Of a stretch of DNA of 64,000 nucleotides, positions 1 through 10,921 are shown in pieces. Numbering within the stretch: the first letter of the stretch is position 1; every line of letters begins with the position of its first letter. Where the stretch lies: positions 608,884 to 672,883 of the forward strand of contig BFEA01000290.1 of the NCBI GenBank assembly GCA_003427395.1, in the 5' to 3' direction. A program made the position numbers and the translations under genes. This stretch comes from Chara braunii. Lineage: Eukaryota > Streptophyta > Charophyceae > Charales > Characeae. The notes under the pieces are model-generated. The model saw only the letters and a list, made by a program, of their open reading frames with translations, searched no databases and was not told where the DNA came from.

Positions 1-338
1 GTCGCTTTGCTGTTTGCCTAAGACATTGAAATGGGGCTGGAGATAAGGTCCTTCAGACTGATCCGGTCGCTTTGGTGTTTGCCTAAGACATTGAAATGGG
101 GTTAGAGATGAGGTCTTTCAGACTGATCCGGTCGCTTTGCTGTTTGCCTAAGACATTGAAATGAGGCTGGAGATGAGGTCCTTCAGACTGATCCGGTCGC
201 TTTGCTGTTTGCCTAAGACATTGACATGGGGCTGGAGATGAGGGCCTTCAGACTGATCCGCTCGCTTTGCTGTTTGCCCAAGACATTGAAATGGGGTTGG
301 AGATGAGGTCCTCCTGACCGATCCTATCGCTTTGCTAA
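1..338. repeat. 65-bp tandem repeat, about 5.2 copies
   Basis: Units start at 1, 66, 131, 196 and 261 with a partial sixth at 326. Each opens with (g/c)tcgctttgctgtttgcc and ends with gactgatccg. Copies differ by a few substitutions; the fifth is the most diverged. The array runs off the left edge, so its true length is unknown. No reading frame in it looks protein-coding. Confidence 0.95.
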
Positions 339-1849
339 GTTAGTCAATTTTGCTTGTTGACAAAGGTCCGACTCTTCTCCTTGTGAGAATGGTCTAGAAT
401 AAGTGTGTTAGTGACTGCATGGGGTTGACTGAGAACAACTTGGAAAGTTTATCAACTAAGTAAGATACATGACTAATGTTATTTTGTGTGATCAGAAAAA
501 ACGAAAGATGAAAACTTCGGATGAACAAACCTTTGTTTTGAATTGACTGAATGCGATGTGGACATGACATGCTTCTTGGCAATACTTTGTCTTTTTCCTC
601 AAGCTCTGTTTGTCTTCTGCATTATATAGGATAGTCTGTTAGTGCTCGCCTTATGCTTGAGCAACAGGCAAGCACATGTCTGCTCTTTGTTTTTGCATTG
701 TCTCTTCTTGTATGATTGTATTTTATAGGACTTTGACACCCTCTGAGTTAGTAGAAGTTTTACGAGTTTTTTTTCCTTAGGGGAGATGCTGTCAAAATTC
801 ATGCTAAATACTTAAAGTTAGTCAAAGTTTCAGAGATGTCAGCTAGGATAAGATTAGTTTAGTTTTTGGGGTCAGTAGGAATTTTGGAAGCCTTCCTTTC
901 TACCTTTCTAAAGGAAGTGCTGCCGAAATTTCTACTAAAACCAAAGAGTTAGTTTATTGTCATATATTTTCAGAGTGACAAGTTTTTATTTTGAGATATA
1001 GTATAGTGAATATTATTCGCATACTTCCCTAAAGGAAGTGCTACCGAAATTTTTGAGATTTTCACATCGTTACCAGACGCTACTCCTAAGTAGCTTAGAG
1101 TGTAATACGGAGTTGAACTTCGTTAACTCGACAGGCAATGCCTACCTTGATTTTTGTGACGCAGATCATTGCTACATGTGAGTGTTCTTCGAAGTCTTGA
1201 GATTCATCAACTTCTGCTATCAGATTGATAATAGGTCGGTTTGCGACTCAACTCCTACCCACTGTGATACCCACGCCCAGATGTTTGTGACTCTGTAGAC
1301 GAAAGACATTTCTGTATGAAAGAAAACCTATCATTGGAACCTCTCTTGATTGATCATGCAGAAGTTGTGTGAAATGGATCGAATGGGCATACCTTTGTTG
1401 AGTGGGGGTCGGAAAGGGGCGTGTGGGACATGAACTTCGGAGCAAAGGCGTTGATCAGGTTTTTTGACGTTTGGATGTGAATTTTTCATTGAGTTTCATG
1501 TGTGTGCATGTATGTATGGGAGCGAGGACTCGCTCCTAGATTTGAGAGTGATATGGATGAATGAATGCAGGTTTTGAGTGACAAGGTTCAACTATGGTTT
1601 TGAAAACAACTCTCCCTAATTTCCCCCGAGACTCGCCCTTTTCTTCTTCTTATTTTACTCATGCCGCACGCATCTAGCGAATAGGCAGGGGTAGCCGAGC
1701 GCAAGGCTTAGCACTCAACCTTTGATCGGACCAAGACATAGTTTGCGTATGGCGAATTGCTCGCCAACCTGTGACTACTCTTATATTATTTCCTTTAGGG
1801 GAGGGACGAGCGAATCCCATCTCAAGAGAGGTTTTTCTTTTTTAATTAT
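339..1849. other. Intergenic stretch without a recognisable gene
   Basis: Short open frames here (for example 394-802 and 1248-1445 on the minus strand) show no domain, no conserved motif and biased composition. The sequence is T-rich in places. The only structure seen is the GGAAGTGCTGCCGAAATTT motif set listed separately and what may be the beginning of the repeat that follows from about 1690. Confidence 0.6.
775..1056 (+). repeat. Dispersed motif set GGAAGTGCTGCCGAAATTT
   Basis: Three related blocks at about 775-806, 906-936 and 1026-1056 share a core of the form (t/c)taaaGGAAGTGCTgCCGAAATTT. The reverse complement of the same core recurs three times near 40020-40295 (for example AAATTTCGGCAGCGCTTCC). 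Both sites lie just outside family A LTR-like repeats in matching relative orientation, so the motif probably belongs to the internal or flanking part of the same retroelement family. Inference only. Confidence 0.6.
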
Positions 1850-2660
1850 TAGTCGGACATTGGTCATGAGCAAGGAATTCGAGGTCCTTGTCCAGGACAT
1901 CCCAGACTCTGGTCCAACACAAAAGGGTTTCCCCCTTGAGTCGGACCTATACCTCTTGTTTATGGTCACCCACTGCCTAAAAGACAGGGGCGCCGCAAAG
2001 GCCGCATAACTTATCCTTCAGCCATGCAATATCGTGAAGGAAGAACCCTTCACGATATTTTGCTTTCGACACTTGAATGTTGTACGCAGCCCCGAGACCC
2101 ATGAGAGGGTGCGCGGATGTGGGAAACGCATGAAGCGTCGCCATGACAGCAAATCAAGTGAGTACACATGACTGAGCGTTATGATTACCTTCGTGTCTGC
2201 ATTTTTTTTATGCAAAACCGCGGGGGCCTCGCTCAAACACATTGTTTTTTTTTTAGTTATGGGTCATGACGTATAAAAAAAATGGAGTAGGCTTATTTTG
2301 TTTGTCTGAGTTAGTTTGTTTTGTTGTATATCGTGTGGTTGAGTTAGAATGTCCTAGTCGACCGGCGTTGAACCATACGTGGGAGATCAACGCCCCAGCG
2401 TGACGGTTCGCGTACGGGTCCGAGCTAGGCGTGGACCTCGCGTGCCCCCTATGCTACAACATTCGAGAAACGCCCTCGGCTGGGCCACCTCCGCGATTGC
2501 AAGTAAAAGCTTCAGCGTGTGGTTCAATAGCTCAGCGGGGATACGCCCACCCAAGGGATGGTGACAACTCCCGTGGGTGGAGGTAAGTTGTACCTCGCGA
2601 GACCCTGTCCTGTCGTAGGAACTCGATGGAGGTATAACTGGCGCACTCGGCCGGAGTGGC
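1850..2660 (+). repeat. LTR-like repeat, family A, copy 1
   Basis: This stretch is collinear with the reverse complement of 38436-39260: both carry gtcggacRttggtc, gaRgtccttgtccagga, cttcagcc, aatatcgtga and then cctagtcgaccgg. Its right part, 2340-2660, also matches 25310-25600 (+) and 3190-3530 (-). The end has the form TGGCGC(x)CGGCcgGAGTGG after a possible LTR 3' end, resembling a primer-binding site. A perfect splice-donor-like AGGTAAGTTG sits at 2581-2590 and is kept in the other copies. No LTR boundaries or target duplication were proven, so 'LTR' is an inference from size, PBS-like end and dispersal. Confidence 0.65.
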
Positions 2661-3045
2661 TCCGCTCTTCCCTTCTCATGAAGCGACTTGCAAATTCAGT
2701 CAATCCTGCGTGGTGAGGCCCGGAAGGTTCCCCTAGTGGAGACCGTGCGCTCGACATTGTGGTGGGGACTGGTGCTGAGGGGGCACGAGAGACCGCGACC
2801 AAACAAAAGGGGGGAGGTCCGGGAAACAATACGTTGCTGATCGCGCGATGAAATGCATCAGGCTGCAGAACGTGGTCAGAGAGGAGAAGGGGGGGGGGGA
2901 ACATCGAAACTCCAATGCTCGTCCGTGACGCTGATGCAGATTCGGGAACATTCCCGATAGCGGTGTGAACGTGGTGTTTGTGCGGCTTTCTGAACGGGGC
3001 ATGACGAAGATTCTGAATGACGCAAACAGTGATCGAGGGGTCGAC

Positions 3046-3048
<3 letters not shown>

Positions 3049-3121
<73 letters not shown>
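3049..3121. repeat. (AG)n microsatellite, about 36 units
   Basis: Uninterrupted AG dinucleotides. It lies between two oppositely oriented family A repeats. Open frames spanning it encode only Arg-Glu or Leu-Ser runs and are not genes. Confidence 0.98.
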
Positions 3122-3124
<3 letters not shown>

Positions 3125-3189
3125 TTTTGAGTTGTCATGACAAAAAATGTCCCGGTATCACTCTTTCCAAACAAAATACATCGAGACGG

Positions 3190-3530
3190 ACAAGGTTGCT
3201 TCGTCGCCTTTGCCGCTCCAGCCATACTTCCCCCGGTCCCCTACAACAAAATGGGTTCCCGAGGGACACAACTTACCTTCCCGAAGAGGTTGTCACCACC
3301 CTTAGGGGAGTATCCCTACCGAGCTATTGACCCACATGCGAAAACTTTTAAATGCAATTGCAGAGGTAGGTCAGTCGAGGGTGTTTGCTCGTTTACTGTA
3401 GTATAGGTACGCGCGCTTAAGACGCCATCTAAAACCGAACGACGCTCGTTTCTCAGGGCGCTAATCTCCCAAGCACGAAGTGTACGTTGGTCGATTAGGA
3501 CGGTCTCATGAAACCCACCATTTATCCTAG
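3190..3530 (-). repeat. LTR-like repeat, family A, copy 2 (inverted)
   Basis: Read on the minus strand this matches 2340-2660: cctaatcgacc, cgagcaaacaccctcgac, gggtcaatagctcggtag, ggtggtgacaac and gaaggtaagttgtg follow in the same order. It therefore faces copy 1 across about 550 bp that contains the AG microsatellite. Two LTRs of one element should be direct repeats, so an inverted pair implies rearrangement or two separate insertions. Confidence 0.7.
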
Positions 3531-4020
3531 TATCTTGTAGGTAGAACTTTGAGAAAACAAATTACCATGATCAAATATAACTATACCAAAACATATTGAC
3601 CATTGATCGATTGGAAAACACATTTGAATTCAACATGAGTTTAATCAATAACAGAAAGAACCCGAGTTTCACATGATAGATCCAATAATGCAAGATTAAA
3701 CTAAAAAAACAGACCAATAGGGAATGGGTTTCAACAATAACCTCAATGCACTGACAAAGTAGTCGGACTGCCCCAGTTCTGACTTTATGAAACGCGTTGC
3801 CGAAGTCATTTATTTCACCCTACCGCCGATCGAAGATTATATACGCACACGTCCGTTTTCATACGTTTTAGCCTTCTCTTGATGACATGCTGTTTTGCAG
3901 ATGATTCTTTATTTTCCCCCAACCTGAAATCAACGGAACCAAAGCATTGATGAGTCGATGTTCAGCGGAATCTTTGTGAGTTTGTATTACAAAACGAGTT
4001 TGTGAAAGAAGTGTTTCCTG
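3531..4020. other. No gene seen
   Basis: AT-rich sequence with stops in all frames and no repeat that I could match elsewhere in the window. Confidence 0.5.
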
Positions 4021-4440
4021 TTATTTTTTAGACGCATCAACTCTGTTGGCGAGCCCGTGGGATTCATACTTGAAGTGTCTGCTCTTCGAGCCTTTGCCAA
4101 GGTGGAGAACGTCATGTGCTAAGAAATGAAATCCTTCTCCCATAGTGACTATACGAGTTTGATCAGACACAAAGTGTAGGTCCATGGGTTCGAGCAATTG
4201 TGATAGGAACCCTTGAGCGCCCTGAACAACTCTTCGAGCCTTGTGAAGAACAACGAAATCAACGACATATCTTACTAGGATAACTCGGCCCTTGACCGCC
4301 TGTTGCTGAAGGCACTCATTCAAAGCATTCTTTATTCCGTGCAAAGCGATGTTGGTCAGTAAAGGCGATATAAGACGACCGTCAGGCTGTGGTAATGTCA
4401 CCTTCTATAACCCAAATCGCACTCTTGAATGTTCGGTCTA
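4021..4440 (-). pseudogene. Degenerate group II intron-type reverse transcriptase
   Basis: The minus-strand frame from about 4401 encodes 126 residues with LPQPDGRLISPLLTNIALHG near its start, which corresponds to the RT block usually written PQGGVISPLLANIALHG. About 23 residues on comes LVRYVVDFVVLHK, the position of the catalytic YADD box, here changed to YVVD, and then TRIVTMGEGFHFLAHDV, matching the following TRIV..EGF.FLG block. Just upstream in another frame WVIEGDI matches the earlier RT block, with a stop and a frame change between. The X/maturase and endonuclease domains are absent. Such proteins come from organellar or bacterial group II introns; this copy is catalytically dead and truncated. 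An organelle-to-nucleus transfer is the simplest origin, but a former nuclear maturase cannot be excluded. Confidence 0.8.
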
Positions 4441-6231
4441 CCTAGAGTATTGCACGCTTTGCATGAGAACAGTCCAGAAATTGCAGATTGTATATGCTGT
4501 CCAACAGGGTGCATTACACGAAGTGTTACATGTCCCACCCTCTAGGAAGCGGTATGGGTACTCCTCCTCCTTGCCCGAGCGTAAATCTCGGATCTCAGAA
4601 GTCGGGTCATCTCGACCGAACTGACAGAGTACCCCCCCATAGAATGGTCCACTCTGGGTCGATGACAGGGTCAGCTCCTAAACCAACGAACCCCCGCCCA
4701 AGATGCTTCCTAGGGAGAGAATACATCTACCGAGGATAGTTTTCAACTAGTCTCATTTTTCCTAAGTTCAAGGTAGTAACTTAGGCGAGAAAAGTAAAAG
4801 GAGGTAGAGAATGAGAACCATTTGGATAGATATAGACAAATAAGGTCATTCACGGTAGAAAAAGGTAACCTTGGGATAACGACTAAATTCATTTAGTCTT
4901 GTCTTTTTTATTTGAACCAAATTCATTTCACGACGCGCTCTTAATTAACTATTTTCAAAATAACAATTTTGTTTTACAAGCAGACAGGTGAGAGGTAGAA
5001 AGAAAACAATTTTTTTTTACTAGTCTTAAGTAGGCACAATCAATTTCCTTTGTAAGCATCCTTCTACATACCTGCACACACAAAAACAACCGATAAGTTC
5101 ATAAAAAATCCTGCAACCCATACTTCTGTCAGATCCTATTTTTTCACATGCAAGACCACACATTCTCAACCCTACCTTATTCAGTTGAAACTTCAATGAA
5201 AAGCAGGGTTGAACAAAGTGTGGCCTCATACATGTGTAAAGGGGAACCGAGTCACCAACTGACCTTCAGTATAGTAGTACTGGGCATGCATTGGCTCACT
5301 CAAGAAAGTCATAAAAAATATATGTGTCACCGAAGAAAACCGGAGTTCCGAGGTAAGCCTCAGGTTTAACGCTAGTCCCAACCCGTCCCCGACTCACACG
5401 TCCCACACGTAGTAATCCCAAGTGTGAAGATGACGAGTCCCACACGTTAAGAAAAACAAAATACTGATCTCACTTCAATGCCAACTGGTCCCACACTACC
5501 GACCACCACACTGGATGGTCCCGCTACAACTATTGAAACCGCTCACGCCACGCTCCCCAAAAAAATAATAATGTCCTTGGTGTTAAACCGCAAGTGCCGC
5601 ATGCTTGCATCACCTACACTTGTACCACACATTGAAAATTGTTAGTACTGTAAGTGCGAGCACTCACCACGTCACTTATACAAGTCTGCCTAATCTTGTT
5701 ATTCCAAGTGCAGTACCTAGTCATTCCATAACTCAAAACCATAAGCGTCGTGTCGTTAATACCACTTTGTCTTGTCTCCCCTACAGTTACCATGCTCGTG
5801 CTACTGAAAAATAAATTAACGGTGTTTTCGTTAAAAGTGAAATTGTTTTCATGTTCACTTTTTATTTTAATTGTAAAATGACACAAAGAACTGAGGGAAA
5901 AATAAGCAAACAACGAGAAAACAATGGTTATACATGAAAATTGTTGAAGGAAATTAAACAAAAATTTTCACCTCGAATGTTCACACGTACACAAGCTGCA
6001 AAAATGTCACTCAAGGATTGACAATCCACTCTGTAAACATGTCACTCAGTAAAACATGCCAAGCTCATCAACAACTGATGAGAAGTCTAGGAAATGTCAT
6101 TATACATTGTCAACATATTTTCAAAATTGCCTACAATACACATTTTCACCCGGAATGTTCACACTAAGTAAACATGTCAACCTCTTTTTTTCAAACCTAG
6201 AACCTGAAATTCTCATCGACTTTCCTATATA
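4441..6231. other. No gene seen
   Basis: Open frames at 4349-4739, 5026-5369 and 5605-5961 overlap one another on both strands and show no domain. A short motif, aacggtgttttcgttaaaa near 5819, recurs at about 27888 (+), suggesting a dispersed repeat. Otherwise unremarkable AT-rich sequence. Confidence 0.5.
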
Positions 6232-6892
6232 ACCATGGACAAAATGTCAAATGTTATTCTAAGTCTCATATCAGGAATACTATCTTGTGAGAAACCGAAC
6301 GGAGGGAAGTGACATTTTGCAAGCAAAGATGCAAAACCTAACATAAAAACACCACAACTAGAAGAATCTTATTGAGCAGGAATCCCATCTACAGATGTAT
6401 CAAAGTAGGATGTAGGCTCCTCCACATAATATTTTTCTCAAAGATTTTGTCGCTGAAACTCCGCTCTGAAAAAATTGTCAAAAGTTTGAGGGCTGGACCG
6501 TAGTCAACACGATGAAGAGAGTCTACGAGGCGGAATTTACACTCAGAGCGATCTATACTGACATAAGCTAAGGCCCAATGATTTTTGAAATGGAGAGGGA
6601 TAATTACCAAATCAAAATTGAAAAGATTTATGTCCTTCACCGATATCGTCCCTTCAGAGTATGCGATTTCAGCGGACTGAGTTTTTGACAATCTAGGAAA
6701 GAAAAAAGAATTTAGAATATGCACAGATGGAATGCTACAAGAACTTTCATCTTTTGCCACTTCTGCACATGTCGAATCCACCTTCTTGATGTAGTCATTG
6801 GTGATCTGAACGGCTAGCAGGTACAAATTGACGACTTCATCATTTAACCATTCTCCATCTTTGGCGGCGAGCATGACGTCTTTCTTTTCCAC
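6232..6892 (-). pseudogene. Ulp1/C48-type cysteine protease relic
   Basis: The frame starting at 6892 reads WLNDEVVNLYL (the substrate-groove Trp-Leu-Asn-Asp motif of Ulp1/SENP proteases), FFFPRLSKT, then FDLVIIPLHFKNHWAL with the catalytic His before Trp, and LVDSL with the catalytic Asp. It stops at 6389, but the next frame continues with SYFDTSVDGIPAQ, an in-frame stop at 6369-6371, and DSSSCGVFMLGFASLLAK, which is the QxxxxxCG block with the nucleophilic Cys at the expected spacing from Gln. So all three catalytic residues are present but separated by one frameshift and one stop. C48 proteases process SUMO-like proteins in cells and are also carried by several transposon groups; the surrounding relics favour a mobile-element origin. 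The upstream end is not defined. Confidence 0.8.
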
Positions 6893-7539
6893 CTTTCACC
6901 TCCCCTTGTAATCGACAATGTCGTATTCTTCATTCTCTTCAGTGTTGCCGGTAATCATTTCAAGATACTTATTTTCTTCTACAGTAAGGCGTACTGTTGC
7001 TAAAAGAATCTGAAACGAAGGGTCATGCACTGCATACAAATACACATATAAACAACAATAGAGCGACTAAGACTTCACACAAAAACAAGTGATAGACTAC
7101 ATAGATATGAACGCATGTTGTTGGTTGTCTATCTATTTCGTCATCAGTGCTGTTATCCATAACAAATAAATTGCAACCTGCGCGATGCAATTTTTTCCCT
7201 CCTTGAGGCTTATTCCAACAACTTTATACATCCTTAAGGCAACTGGCTTCACAGATGGAAATGTCATGGGTGTACGACTTCTTCTCTCATTTTTTTGCAA
7301 TAACGACAAAGTTGACAAAGCTTGCAAGCCACGACGAATGATATTCTTCTCTCTCTTCCTTTGCGAGTGTACATGTATCGTTTTTCACAGTTCTTTTCGT
7401 CGCCCTGCATGATTGACAAAATAAAACATAATGAGTTACAAGTCCGACTTTCCGTTGTTGAAACTGACTCATGAATACCAATACAAAATATATGGCAATT
7501 GCACTAAGTCTTCATACAAAACAATTGCAGTATTTCTCT
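6893..7539. other. Unassigned stretch inside the minus-strand degenerate block
   Basis: Short overlapping frames on both strands (7133-7481) have no recognisable domain. Its position between the protease relic and the acidic ORF suggests spacer or intron of the same decayed locus. Confidence 0.4.
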
Positions 7540-8040
7540 TCAGAAAACGGACAGTTCCAAAGCTAGGTACATAAACACTACATCTGAGGGATCGATACAA
7601 CGGAAGATGAGTGCATGTGATGTACCCACTAATCCGCATATAGAATTAGATATTGCTTCTAAGATAAGAAAGTGCTCACCTCGATGGCTGACTCTCAGTT
7701 TTTCTTCAACACGACCTTCTGTCATACCTTCCATATGCAATGGCGCAATAGGAGATTCCTCGATAGCTATCATGAGGTTAGCAGACTGTGGTGTTTGAGG
7801 TTGTTCAAGCGTTTGTTGAGGTTGTACAAGTACAGCTTGCTCCGGTGTACTTAGTACTATATGTCCTTCATCCTCTTCGATGCCCTGTACATGGAGAGTT
7901 TCTTCCTCTTTTACGCCCTCAAAAGTGTCATGGAAAGTGCCGCTTACTTCGGCTGGCATCGTCGATGACGGCATCTGCAATTCCATGAGTGTACCAGTAA
8001 TATCCACTTCCATAGCGGTACTGTTGCCCTCTAGTATCAT
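7540..8040 (-). CDS. Acidic Gln/Glu-rich hypothetical ORF, 166 aa
   Basis: No family is recognised. Residues 1-110 or so are low in aromatic residues and rich in Glu, Gln, Thr and Pro (for example PEQAVLVQPQQTLEQPQTPQ), typical of a disordered linker; the last 40 residues are hydrophobic and may be non-coding read-through. It lies between the Gly/Ser-rich repeat ORF and the Ulp1-like relic on the same strand, and is best seen as a possible linker exon of that degenerate multidomain locus. The counter-strand frames at 7607-7988 are its shadows. Confidence 0.3.
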   Translation of the reverse strand: MILEGNSTAMEVDITGTLMELQMPSSTMPAEVSGTFHDTFEGVKEEETLHVQGIEEDEGHIVLSTPEQAVLVQPQQTLEQPQTPQSANLMIAIEESPIAPLHMEGMTEGRVEEKLRVSHRGEHFLILEAISNSICGLVGTSHALIFRCIDPSDVVFMYLALELSVF

Positions 8041-9019
8041 AGTCGTCCAACTTGGTCAGCTGTACTCACGCCCTCGCAACTCACACCGCCTTTTCGTCCC
8101 GAAGTTTTGGCACTCGCACAGACAATCAATCCCCATTGCTCTGTCGGGTTGGACTCAACCACGAGTTTCTCCGCTCGGTCAAGCTGGGAGCGCTCCAATA
8201 GTGGACCCCTGTCGTGTTCGACTCGGCCATGTAACCCTTCAACAGGTGAAACAACGTCGATTGGTCCCGAAGCCTTGCCACTTGTACCTGCGATTGATCC
8301 CGATCCCACTGTCGGGTTCGACTGACAGTGAGTTTCTTCGCTTGGTCAAGCCGCGAGCGCTCAAATGCTGGACGAGTGTTGTGTTCGACACGATCGTGTG
8401 ACTCTTTGACAGGTGAACCACCGCCGATAGTTGTACTGCCCCCCCGTGGTCCCGAAGCCTTGCCAGACGTACCGGCGATCGTTTCCGATCCCACTGTCGG
8501 GTTCGACTCGATCGTGAATATCTTCGCTTGGTCAAGTCGGGAACGCTCCAATGCGAGGCCACTGTCGTGTTCGACTCGACCGTGGGACCCTTCGACAGTT
8601 GAACCACCACTCGATCCTGATCCCTTGCGCTCGGTTTCTTGAGGCCCTTGAGACCCTTCGACAGTTGAACCACCGCCGCTTGGTCCTGTAGGTTTGCCAT
8701 GCCCACCACCGCTTGGTGTTGATCCCTTGCCTTCTGTTGCTTGACGCCCCTTAGACTTTTCGGTTTGTTGTCGTTCCCCACGACTTGCATCCTTGCCGCT
8801 TGCACCATCATTTGGTTCCGGACCCTTGTCACTTGCACCGCTCCCCGATCGCAATCCTTTGCCATGCACACCTCCGCTCGATCCGGATCCCTTGCCATGG
8901 TCACCACCGCCGCTTGAGTTTTTCCTCTCCCCAAGATCTTCTCTTACATGCCAATAATATCCAAAAGCCCCGCTGGTTTGTCTATCATATAACTCTTCCA
9001 GATACTCAAGCCACTGCAA
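8037..9019 (-). pseudogene. Gly/Ser-rich tandem-repeat protein segment
   Basis: The frame from 9019 is in register with the long frame ending at 9041: reading through the stop gives IFQEFKTLQWLEYLEELYD without a shift. After about 45 residues it becomes SGGGHGKGS-type low complexity and then a tandem repeat of about 57 residues seen three times (SHGRVEHD..LALERSRLDQAK; ESHDRVEHN..AFERSRLDQAK; LHGRVEHDRG..LERSQLDRAE). The third unit is in another frame (8309-8037), so a frameshift lies near 8310. The underlying DNA contains TCGTGTTCGACTCGAC, the core of the satellite at 13.7-14.8 kb. Function unknown; probably a disordered spacer between the methyltransferase-like and Ulp1-like parts. Confidence 0.55.
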
Positions 9020-9040
9020 TGTTTTGAACTCTTGGAAAAT

Positions 9041-10897
9041 TTATTCTGTTCTTACATCTAGTCTTGATTGAGAAACCTCCGGATTAAGTCGCAGGAGTCG
9101 CTTGGCAATCTGATTTTTTTCATATTTCAGAAAGTTCGATCCTGACATACGTCTGTGGAGGCAAAACTGCCACCCCCCTTCTTCTTTTATAGCCATAACC
9201 CACCTCCCTCTCGCCAATGCAGGTTGGAAGTGTTGGGGGTGCCATATAATGTGATGACCCCATGTGGCATCATCCGTCCTCGTATAATCGTCTCGGCACA
9301 CTATAGGCCCCGGAAGCAGTCGAATGTCTGCAGGGATTGTGTCTTCAATCTCGTACTCCAAAGGCTCATCAGGTGGAGGTTGTTGTGGAGTTCGAGAGCG
9401 TAAAAATTCCATAATAGTACTTGGGCTGTGTGCAAATGGTGCCAGAGTTGCCACCAACTCTGGGGAGAGCATTGCTAGAACATTCGGATCCAGACTGCCT
9501 CCTGATGCCACCGTCATCGTATTGCCCGCCATCTGAGTCAATGTAACAATAGAAGAATTCGGTGGCTGAGTCATTAACTGATCCGTTGAAACCGCCATGC
9601 TCGAAGCTCCTCCACAACCGGAAGATGTGCCTGGAACACCCATTCTCTGCGAATGCGAAGCCGGGCAATAAGCTTTTTGCCTCTCAGCTGCCAAAGCCGC
9701 TTGCAAAGTGTCATCAACACTCTTTTCTTCTGAGTCGTCGGCATCAAAGTCCTCACCATCCACAAAACAAGTCGCATAACCTGCGATTGTAAATGCCCCG
9801 ATTAGTTGGTCGAAGTACATTGTCTCCAAGCGGTCGAGAAATGAAACCTCCCTCTCCGATGGTGCTTTATGATAACCCCTCAAGAGCTTCTCCATTTTTC
9901 TTCTTCTGAGGATATAAGTACGTTCCCCTCTGTCTTGCGGCTTTGTTTCGAAGAGAAACTCCCAAATATTGACCACGTTTTGGCCAACCTTGTAGACGAG
10001 ATCACGCCCTTCATCATGTCGAGGAGGCGGCTTAGTAAAGTTGGCGTAGTAATCTCGAGTTTTGACCATCTTGTCAATGAACTGAGTGAGGAACTCGAAC
10101 TTCATACCTTCCCCTTCCAGCACAATGCAATGACGGTGACTCCTTAACAGCTCCCAAACCAATCCCGCATGACCTTTCCCGAGGAAAACGACAGCCTCAT
10201 CCGCAGGACAAAAATGCTTCAATGTCTCCATCATCGCATTCGGCTCCCTTTCCATGCCATCACAAACCACTTTCTCAGGTGGATCCATACCTGTCATTTT
10301 CCACTTGGATGGTAGAAAGTTCTTCTCCATAACATCCGTCAACATCTTCGGCTTTCTCTCTCTCCGCACAAGTGCCGATATGTCAGTCACCCGCTCGGCA
10401 GATGATGAACCTGCAGCTTGAATATATTCAAACAAGGGAATAATGTTGAGATGAAAATCCCCGTCGTTGGAGTACATGATGACCACCATTCTGTCTGTGT
10501 CCTCCGAAGGCAAGTTTGCAACCTTATACACTTTGCCCTTTGTTTGTTGTAGACGAGTCCATTTGAGAAGCTCCAATTGAATGTCCCACATCACGACTCG
10601 CCTCAAAAATGTGAACTCGCAAGGGCGTGGAACGAAGCACAACAATGTCCAATACTCGCCACAAAGTTTGTCCATGAACTTCTTGAGTCCATGAAACACT
10701 TGTTCAGTCCACGCACCCATCTGGGTCGGGCGACACAAATCCAGGACGGCTGTGTGACACGTCAGGTGTCTGACGGCTCTAAACATCTCCTTGCAATCCA
10801 TCTCGTCTGAAACATCGCTCGGTTCCCACTGGAACGGCACAAATACAGATGTCACGTCCTGTTTCTGGAAATATATATATCTCGCTTGTCCCGACAT
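9041..10897 (-). pseudogene. Beta-class amino-methyltransferase-like segment, 618 aa
   Basis: No close family is recalled with certainty. Residues 47-95 (AVLDLCRPTQMGAW...EYWTLLCFVPRP) sit where the DPPY-containing strand and following helix of N4/N6 DNA methyltransferases would be, but the DPPY catalytic motif is lost. Residues about 218-275 (REPNAMMETLKHFCPADEAV, VFLGKGHAGLVWELLRSHRH, CIVLEGEGMKFEFL) follow the plan of the SAM-binding end: 'KP..L...LI', 'D.VLDPF.GSGT', 'GR..IGIE'. The order catalytic block then SAM block is that of beta-class enzymes. Residues 395-500 are a Ser/Thr/Gly-rich linker; the C-terminal 110 residues form another globular part. The frame is in register with the ORFs at 10922-11812 upstream and 8126-9019 downstream, separated only by stops. 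I see no catalytic motif, so an active enzyme is unlikely. Confidence 0.5.
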
Positions 10898-10921
10898 ACA
10901 AATGTTATGCGAACCCCCAGT

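Noticed and set aside
2524-3330. 233-codon minus-strand and 121-codon plus-strand frames
   Set aside because: Both read through the AG microsatellite and LTR-like repeats; no domain.
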